A stretch of DNA of 7,304 nt. Origin: an uncultured Myxococcales bacterium. GTDB lineage: Bacteria > Myxococcota > UBA727 > VGSZ01. The stretch lies in contig CAJBHN010000958.1 of assembly GCA_903952805.1 (NCBI GenBank), forward strand, positions 1 through 7,304. Reading direction: 5' to 3'. The position numbers and the translations under genes are program-made. Below are positions 1-5,083 of the stretch, in pieces (positions within the stretch are counted from its first letter, which is position 1; each line of letters begins with the position of its first letter). Under the pieces are notes generated by a model. The model saw nothing but the letters and a program-made list of their open reading frames with translations. It did not search any database and was not told where the DNA came from.

Positions 1-108
1 GGCGAAGGCGAAGGCGAAGGCGAAGGCGAAGGCGAAGGCGAAGGCGAAGGCGAAGGCGAAGGCGAAGGCGAAGGCGAAGGCGAGGGCGAGGGCGAGGGCG
101 AAGGCGAG
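1..108 (+). repeat. GGCGAA hexanucleotide tandem repeat, 18 units, coding (Gly-Glu)18
   Basis: Eighteen consecutive six-base units run from base 1. The first 13 are identical GGCGAA; the last five are GGCGAG, GGCGAG, GGCGAG, GGCGAA and GGCGAG. The tract is in frame with the gene that follows and encodes alternating Gly-Glu. The perfect units at the left edge and the synonymous GAA/GAG changes only at the right end suggest that recent expansion affected the left part. The window begins inside the repeat, so its true length is unknown and may have been collapsed or cut by assembly. Confidence 0.97.
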
Positions 109-1155
109 CCGATGTTCAGCACCACCATCGATCTCGGCATCGGCGCACCCACCTGCTTTCAATACACAAGCCCCGGCAGCGAGGTCGCCACCATCACCAC
201 CGTGACTCCCGATGGATGCCCCTTTGGCGGCGGCGAGCGCGATGACACCGTCCTGATCGTCTTTGACGGCAGTGGGCGAGAGTATGGACGCAACGACGAC
301 ATCAACGGTCTGACGACGTGCTCTGAAGTCGTGACGGTGCTGGAACCGGGCCCCTACCTGGTGTGTACCGAAGAGTTTGAACTCGACGCGAACATCGTCG
401 GCGTGGTGGTCAGCGGGACCTCTGTGCCCTTCACCGGTACTCCCATTGCGCTCAACGGCGAATGCGTGCGCGGCGACAACAGCACCATGTGCGATGTCAA
501 TGCCGGGCTGCGCTGCCTGCAAGTTGGTGGAGCGGCGACCCGCACCTGCGTAGTGCCCACCGTCGTGGCCGCCGGCGACCCATGCACGGTGGGTTCCGAG
601 TCCGCCGCCTGCGTCGGCGACCTGGAGTGCCTCTTTGAGGGGACCGAGACGGTCTGTGGCACCGCCGTCAACGGCGCCCGAGATGACTCGTGCGTGGAGG
701 GCAGCGAAATCGACAACTGCGCCACGCCGCTTTCCTGTCTCGCTGGGACCTGCGGTGATCGCCCAGGTGACCGCTGTGAGGTGGCCCTGGAACTCACCGG
801 CACGGCTGGCAGCGAGGTGGGGGACTCCAGCGCCTTCGTCAACGATTACGCCTTTGGCAGCTTCCAGGACACCTGCACGGGCTTCTTCACCAACGGCCGT
901 GACGTCGTCTACTCGGTGCTCGTGCCTGCCAACAGCACGCTGGAAGTCTCGGTGGGTTCCCCGGGCCAGGCGGTCTACCTCGTGGAGGGGTGTCCGTTCG
1001 TGACGGCGGGCCAATGCGTGGACGGCGCCCTTGGTTCTCCTGATTTTGCGTCGTTTACGCCGACGGTGGACACCACGGTTTTCATGATTGTCGATGCCTT
1101 CGCAGCGTCTGATGCAGGCGCCTACAGCCTCGACTGGTCCATCATCGCCCCCTGA
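1..1155 (+). CDS. Partial secreted or surface protein: (Gly-Glu)n linker, two beta-rich domains flanking a Cys-rich module
   Basis: The frame is open from base 1 to the TGA at 1153-1155, giving 384 visible codons. The start is missing because the Gly-Glu tract runs off the left edge; the ATG at 112 lies directly after the tract and is probably internal. After the linker comes a domain (about 118-450) with the DTVLIVFDGSG...NDD...L.PG.YLV pattern seen in PPC-like (pre-peptidase C-terminal) beta domains. Next is a Cys-rich module (463-753) of three four-cysteine units spaced C-x8-C-x5 or 7-C-x4 to 10-C. A second beta-rich domain (about 760-1152) has a DVVYSVLVPANSTLEVSV...YLVEGC...AGAYSLDW pattern, again PPC-like. 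Low-complexity Gly-Glu linkers just after a lipoprotein signal are common in Myxococcota and Bradymonadota surface proteins, so an N-terminal lipobox upstream is likely but not visible. The many cysteines imply an exported, disulfide-bonded protein. No catalytic motif is evident, and a binding or structural role is a guess. A hairpin 26 bases after the stop suggests transcription ends here. Confidence 0.85.
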   Translation, partial: GEGEGEGEGEGEGEGEGEGEGEGEGEGEGEGEGEGEPMFSTTIDLGIGAPTCFQYTSPGSEVATITTVTPDGCPFGGGERDDTVLIVFDGSGREYGRNDDINGLTTCSEVVTVLEPGPYLVCTEEFELDANIVGVVVSGTSVPFTGTPIALNGECVRGDNSTMCDVNAGLRCLQVGGAATRTCVVPTVVAAGDPCTVGSESAACVGDLECLFEGTETVCGTAVNGARDDSCVEGSEIDNCATPLSCLAGTCGDRPGDRCEVALELTGTAGSEVGDSSAFVNDYAFGSFQDTCTGFFTNGRDVVYSVLVPANSTLEVSVGSPGQAVYLVEGCPFVTAGQCVDGALGSPDFASFTPTVDTTVFMIVDAFAASDAGAYSLDWSIIAP

Positions 1156-1180
1156 CCGGCGGGCTTGCCATCAGGCGGGG

Positions 1181-1209
1181 GAACAGGGGCGGTGATACCG
1201 CCCCTGTTC
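1181..1209 (+). terminator. Probable intrinsic terminator of the surface protein gene
   Basis: GAACAGGGGCGGT (1181-1193) pairs perfectly with ACCGCCCCTGTTC (1197-1209) around a three-base GAT loop, giving a 13-bp GC-rich stem. A T-rich but interrupted tail follows (about 1210-1229). It lies 26 bases after the stop at 1155 and upstream of dnaE2, which fits termination of the left gene. The tail is not a clean T run, so efficiency is uncertain. Confidence 0.72.
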
Positions 1210-1298
1210 TCTGTTCGTCTTTCCTGTTTGATCTCATGGGGATGGCTCAGTCAGGCCGAAGGAAAGACCCGACTGGAACGGTCCAGCCAAAGATGAAA

Positions 1299-1315
1299 CC
1301 TGAACACTTGAGCAG
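1299..1315. promoter_or_regulatory. Candidate LexA (SOS) operator upstream of dnaE2
   Basis: The sequence CCTGAACACTTGAGCAG contains CTG-N10-CAG, the half-site spacing of the E. coli SOS box. Read on the opposite strand it fits 15 of 17 positions of the LexA-binding consensus CTRHAMRYBYGTTCAGS reported for Myxococcus xanthus (consensus from memory). It sits 18 bases before GTG 1334 and 81 bases before ATG 1397. dnaE2 is LexA-controlled in many bacteria, so function and position agree. No convincing -35/-10 pair was recognised nearby, and a degenerate 17-base match can occur by chance. Confidence 0.5.
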
Positions 1316-1333
1316 CTCTGCTACACCTTCGGT

Positions 1334-4300
1334 GTGAAGCTGCGGATCGACCCATCCAACCAGACCCTGCTGGAGTCGGTACCGCCGCCACCGGTCATGC
1401 CGGGCAGGGGCTTCGTCGAACTCTGTGTCCGCACCAGCTTCAGTGGCATCACCATCGAGGGGTACGGCGAAGTCGACGGCCGCTCGGGCCATGACGCTCG
1501 CGCCGCCTGGCCCGGTGCCGGCCTCCCCGAAGAGGTCGTCACCCGCGCCGCCGTCTTTGGCCAGGATACCGTCGCGATCACTGACCTCGACACCGTTGCC
1601 GGCGTCGTCCGCGCCCATGAGCGGGGCAAAGAGCTTGGGGTGTCGGTCATTCCTGGCTGCGAACTGCTGCTCGACGAGGGCTCCCTCGTGCTGCTGCCGA
1701 TGGACGCCCATGGCTGGGCCAATCTGTGCGCCATCCTCACCATCGCCAAGGATGGCACCCGGCAGCGAGGCATCCAGAAGGACGACGTCGAGCATCGACT
1801 GCAGACGGTCATCGACCATGCGGCTTCGCTGCAGGCCATCGCCTGGCCTCCGTTTGTCGATGATGCCCTGCGCCGACTGCACGCTGCCTTTGGCGACCGC
1901 TTGAGTGTGGGCCTCGCCTTCACCGACACCCCCGATGATGAGGTGGCGTTGGCCTTCGTCGAGCACGCCCGCGCTCGCTTCGGCATCGCGACGGTTTTGT
2001 CCGCGAGGCCGCTGTTGGTCGACGAGGCCGATGGCCCCTTACTCGATGTCCTGTGCTGCATCCGGCAGCACCTGCGCCTTGACACTGCCGGGCAGCGTCT
2101 GCCTCCCAATCGTCGATCGCGAATGATGACCGGTGACGAGGTGATGGACATGGCGCGAGCACGCGCCGGTGTGGACGCCGGTGTGGACGGAGACAGCGGC
2201 GGCGATGGCGATGAGCGCGAACAGTGGATCGACGTCGCTGTGAAGCGATCGCGGTCGATCGCGGATGCCTGCGCCTTCCGCCTCGATCAGCTGCGCTACA
2301 CGTTTCCCATTGCCGACGACGACCCCAACCTGGCGCTGCGTCAGCGCACCTTCGCGGGCGCGGCCGAGCGCTACCCGGGAGGAATCCCCGACGACGTGAC
2401 GCGGCAGTTGGAGCACGAGCTGGCCCTCGTACAAGACATCGCGGTGGCGCCGTATTTTCTGACGGTCAAGGACATCGTCGACGTAGCCCGTGAGCAGGGC
2501 ATCCTGTGTCAGGGCCGGGGCTCGGCCGCGAACTCGGCCATCTGTTTCTGCCTCGGCATCACCAGCATCGACCCCGTGCGGATGGGACTGCTCTTTGAAC
2601 GTTTCTTGTCGAGGGAGAGGGCTGAGCCCCCCGATATCGACGTCGACTTCGAGCATGAGCGCCGTGAGGAGGTCATCCAGGAAATCTATCGTCGCTGGGG
2701 TCGCGACCGCGCGGCGTTGGTCGCCGAGGTCATCGCCTATCGCGGTCGCTCGGCCGTCCGCGAGGTGGGCAAGGTCTACGGCCTCAGCGAGGTGGTGACG
2801 GGCAAGATCAGCGAACTGATGCACCATGGATCATTCAGCGAACTGTTGGCTCCTGGCGACGCTGGGCCCAGAAGCTTCGTCGACATCGCCACCGAGCTTG
2901 GTCTTGACGGCCGAGACCCCCGCCTCATCGCGACCTTGCGAATGGCATTGCGGCTCCAGGGGCACCCCCGTCATCTGGGGATTCACGTCGGTGGCTTCAT
3001 CCTGACCAATGAGCCCCTGACCACCATCAGTCCCATCGAACCTGCTCGCATGGATGGGCGCGCGATTCTGCCCTTCGACAAAGACGACGTCGACAATCTG
3101 GGCTTGTTCAAGATGGATGTGCTGGGCCTCGGCATGCTGACGTGCATCCGCAAATGCATGGACCTGATCAATGCCGACCCACACGCTCGTTCGGCGTTGA
3201 CGTTGACGGCGCCACCACGATTGCAGTTGCATACGATTCCCGCCGAAGACCCCCTGGTCTACGACGCCATCTGCCGCGCCGACACGGTGGGCGTCTTTCA
3301 AATCGAATCGCGGGCCCAGATGGCGATGCTGCCGCGCTTGATGCCCCGTTGCTTTTACGACCTCGTCGTCGAGGTCGCGATCATCCGGCCCGGGCCGATT
3401 CAGGGAGGCATGGTCCATCCGTATTTGCGGCGACGCAACGGCGAGGAGGCCATCACCTACCCGCATGAATGCTTGAAGCCGATTCTCGAGCGCACGCTCG
3501 GTGTGCCGCTGTTTCAAGAGCAGGTGATGAAGCTCGCCGTCACGGGCGCGGGCTACACGGCTGGCGAAGCGGATCAACTGCGCCGCGACATGGCGGCCTG
3601 GAAGAAGACCGGGAGGCTGGAGCGACATCGAGAACGGCTGTTTCGCGGCTTCACCGAGCGAGGGGTGTCCGCCGAATTTGCGAACCGGCTCTACGAACAA
3701 ATCAAGGGCTTCGGCGAGTACGGCTTTCCCGAGAGCCACGCCGCCAGCTTCGCGATCCTCGTCTATGCCTCCTCCTGGTTGAAGACCCATTTTCCCGCCC
3801 ATTTCGCCTGCGCGCTCATCAACTCATTGCCGATGGGTTTTTATGCGCCGGCCCAAATCGTCGCCGATGCCCAGCGCCACGCTGTCGCTGTGCGACCCGT
3901 GGACGTCCTGCACAGCGATTGGGATTGCACCCTGGAGCGCGACGGGTCTTCACCGTTGCCAGCCCTCAGATTGGGACTCAGGCTCGTCAAGGGCCTGCAT
4001 GAGCGGTCGGGTCGGGCCATCGAACACGAACGCCGTGTCGGCGCACACACCCCTTCGACCCCGGGGGGCCAGACCGGTGGGACCTTTGTCGACATTGGCG
4101 ACGTCGTGCGTCGTGGTGCTCTCGACAAGAGGGCCCGCCTGGCCCTCGCCAAGAGTGGTGCCTTTGACAGCCTCGCTGGTCATCGCCGGGCAGCGCTGTG
4201 GACGGCGATGGACCCGCGGCCTCCGCTGTTTGCGCGGCTGCCCGACGAGCAGCCATCGCTCTTCCCTCCGTCGGCCGGCGAAGTCCTCGCCCTCGATTAC

Positions 4301-4765
4301 GCCACCGTCGGCGTGAGCGTCGACGACCATCCCATGCGCCATGTGCGCCCCGGCATCATTGCCAGCTTGAAGCAGCGCTCGCGGGGACGGCGCGCACCGT
4401 TGCTGCTCGACAGCCGCGCCGTCCTCGACGTGCACCACGGCACCCGGGCCCTGGTATGCGGCCTCGTCATCGGCCGACAACGCCCCGGCACTGCTGACGG
4501 CACCTGCTTTGTCACCCTCGAAGACGAGTACGGTATGGTGAATGTCGTCGTGTGGGGTCGTGACTTCGAGCGCCAGCGCAGCATCATTGTCACCAATCAA
4601 TTCTTGCTCATCGATGCCGTCATCGAGCGAAAGGGGTTGGTGGTGCACGCCATTGCGCGAGCAGTGATGGGGATATCGCCGCAGGCGGGGACCTTCGACG
4701 GAGGCTCGCGGGAGGGCAAAGACGCACAGCTCGCCTTCCCGTTTGACGGGCGCAATTTCCATTGA
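1334..4765 (+). CDS. dnaE2: Error-prone DNA polymerase III alpha subunit, DnaE2/ImuC type
   Basis: This C-family polymerase extends DNA past lesions during SOS mutagenesis, normally with ImuA/ImuB. The 1,143 residues have the DnaE2 order. A PHP-like domain spans about 23-240. The polymerase core follows, with QGRGSAANSAICFC near 392-405, PPDIDVDFEHERREE carrying catalytic Asp436 and Asp438, and MDVLGL carrying the third aspartate, Asp595. A helix-hairpin-helix part (LRLGLRLVKGL, about 875-960) precedes an OB fold (about 1038-1110) and a C-terminus ending RNFH, near the SRDFH ending common in DnaE2. The PHP domain is degenerate: the usual HxH position is Cys31-Val-Arg33, the GDVHxH segment is replaced around 223-232, and about 24 extra residues follow SFS. 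An acidic Gly/Asp-rich loop lies near 276-296, and QPSLF (973-977) resembles a clamp-binding motif. GTG 1334 is the only in-frame start after the TGA at 1301 except ATG 1397. The ATG gives 1,122 residues and fits the family N-terminus better, but neither start has a good ribosome binding site. No imuA or imuB is in the window. Confidence 0.95.
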   Translation: MKLRIDPSNQTLLESVPPPPVMPGRGFVELCVRTSFSGITIEGYGEVDGRSGHDARAAWPGAGLPEEVVTRAAVFGQDTVAITDLDTVAGVVRAHERGKELGVSVIPGCELLLDEGSLVLLPMDAHGWANLCAILTIAKDGTRQRGIQKDDVEHRLQTVIDHAASLQAIAWPPFVDDALRRLHAAFGDRLSVGLAFTDTPDDEVALAFVEHARARFGIATVLSARPLLVDEADGPLLDVLCCIRQHLRLDTAGQRLPPNRRSRMMTGDEVMDMARARAGVDAGVDGDSGGDGDEREQWIDVAVKRSRSIADACAFRLDQLRYTFPIADDDPNLALRQRTFAGAAERYPGGIPDDVTRQLEHELALVQDIAVAPYFLTVKDIVDVAREQGILCQGRGSAANSAICFCLGITSIDPVRMGLLFERFLSRERAEPPDIDVDFEHERREEVIQEIYRRWGRDRAALVAEVIAYRGRSAVREVGKVYGLSEVVTGKISELMHHGSFSELLAPGDAGPRSFVDIATELGLDGRDPRLIATLRMALRLQGHPRHLGIHVGGFILTNEPLTTISPIEPARMDGRAILPFDKDDVDNLGLFKMDVLGLGMLTCIRKCMDLINADPHARSALTLTAPPRLQLHTIPAEDPLVYDAICRADTVGVFQIESRAQMAMLPRLMPRCFYDLVVEVAIIRPGPIQGGMVHPYLRRRNGEEAITYPHECLKPILERTLGVPLFQEQVMKLAVTGAGYTAGEADQLRRDMAAWKKTGRLERHRERLFRGFTERGVSAEFANRLYEQIKGFGEYGFPESHAASFAILVYASSWLKTHFPAHFACALINSLPMGFYAPAQIVADAQRHAVAVRPVDVLHSDWDCTLERDGSSPLPALRLGLRLVKGLHERSGRAIEHERRVGAHTPSTPGGQTGGTFVDIGDVVRRGALDKRARLALAKSGAFDSLAGHRRAALWTAMDPRPPLFARLPDEQPSLFPPSAGEVLALDYATVGVSVDDHPMRHVRPGIIASLKQRSRGRRAPLLLDSRAVLDVHHGTRALVCGLVIGRQRPGTADGTCFVTLEDEYGMVNVVVWGRDFERQRSIIVTNQFLLIDAVIERKGLVVHAIARAVMGISPQAGTFDGGSREGKDAQLAFPFDGRNFH

Positions 4766-4812
4766 GGTCGTCGTCGGACGTATGGATGAAGGACCGCGAT
4801 CACTGCGGATTG

Positions 4813-4817
4813 GGAGG
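4813..4817 (+). promoter_or_regulatory. Strong ribosome binding site of the small lipoprotein
   Basis: GGAGG, within a GGGAGGG run, lies five bases before the ATG at 4823. It is the best Shine-Dalgarno match before any gene in this window and is the main reason for choosing this start. Confidence 0.75.
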
Positions 4818-4822
4818 GTGTC

Positions 4823-4999
4823 ATGCGAGTCCTGCTGGTTGCCGCTTCACTGTTCATCGTTGGCGTCACGGTCTCGGGCTGCTGTTGCCCTTGCCCAAGC
4901 GACCTCTCCTCGGCGGGGGCGCTGGCGGTGGCGCACGCCCGTGGTGATGTCCCCCCGGTCATGCCCGCGACGACGAACACCGTCGCGCAACGCCTCTGA
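4823..4999 (+). CDS. Small Cys-rich lipoprotein, 58 residues, function unknown
   Basis: ATG 4823 to TGA 4997-4999 encodes 58 residues. The N-terminus is a compact type II signal peptide: Met-Arg, a hydrophobic stretch (LLVAASLFIVGVTV, residues 4-17), then the lipobox Val17-Ser18-Gly19-Cys20. The predicted mature protein starts CCCPCPSD, with Cys at 20, 21, 22 and 24, and ends in a short Ala/Val/Thr/Pro-rich tail with no recognised domain. If real, it would be lipidated at Cys20 and anchored in the inner or outer membrane; the extra cysteines could bind metal or form disulfides, which is only a guess. A GGAGG site five bases upstream supports the start. It begins 57 bases after the dnaE2 stop and ends 84 bases before metG, all on the same strand. 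The family was not recognised. It resembles the small lipoproteins of entericidin-like size, without clear homology. Confidence 0.72.
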   Translation: MRVLLVAASLFIVGVTVSGCCCPCPSDLSSAGALAVAHARGDVPPVMPATTNTVAQRL

Positions 5000-5022
5000 G
5001 CCCACGCTCGTCGGCGTCCGCT

Positions 5023-5037
5023 CGGTGGCCGCCACCG
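5023..5037 (+). other. Short GC-rich hairpin between the small lipoprotein and metG
   Basis: CGGTGG (5023-5028) and CCACCG (5032-5037) form a 6-bp stem with a three-base loop, 23 bases after the lipoprotein stop. No T tract follows, so it is at best a weak or factor-dependent terminator or a 3' end stabiliser. In DNA this GC-rich such a stem may be incidental. Confidence 0.3.
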
Positions 5038-5048
5038 GGTGGGGCGCA

Positions 5049-5061
5049 TTGACCACGTCAA
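5049..5061. promoter_or_regulatory. Small perfect inverted repeat upstream of metG
   Basis: TTGAC-CAC-GTCAA is a perfect 5-bp inverted repeat with a three-base centre, ending 22 bases before the metG ATG. It could be an operator half-site pair, and its TTGACC could serve as a -35 element, but no good -10 hexamer follows at the right distance. The function is unproven. Confidence 0.25.
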
Positions 5062-5083
5062 GGTGCGGTGACAACGCGCGATC

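Noticed and set aside
1..108. The regular GGCGAA array considered as a CRISPR-like or regulatory repeat.
   Set aside because: There are no spacers; it is a simple in-frame microsatellite encoding Gly-Glu continuous with the coding sequence.
1206..1216. GTTC-TCT-GTTC direct repeat, resembling the GTTC-N7-GTTC LexA site of alphaproteobacteria.
   Set aside because: The spacing is 3 instead of 7, and the first GTTC belongs to the terminator stem.
1273..1286. CTGGA-ACGG-TCCAG imperfect palindrome upstream of dnaE2, considered as an SOS box.
   Set aside because: CTG to CAG spacing is 8, not 10, and it fits known LexA consensuses less well than the site at 1299-1315.
1236..1337. A 33-codon ORF (ATG 1236 to TGA 1335-1337) whose stop overlaps GTG 1334 by four bases (GTGA), resembling a translationally coupled leader peptide of dnaE2.
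   Set aside because: Neither of its first ATGs (1236, 1242) has a ribosome binding site, the product shows no recognisable features, and the GTG itself may not be the true dnaE2 start. The overlap could be chance.
1247..1966. Long minus-strand ORFs antisense to dnaE2 (for example 1247-1966, 2039-2827, 2831-3802).
   Set aside because: They mirror the codon pattern of a clearly conserved gene in GC-rich DNA, lack recognisable domains or ribosome binding sites, and are shadows.
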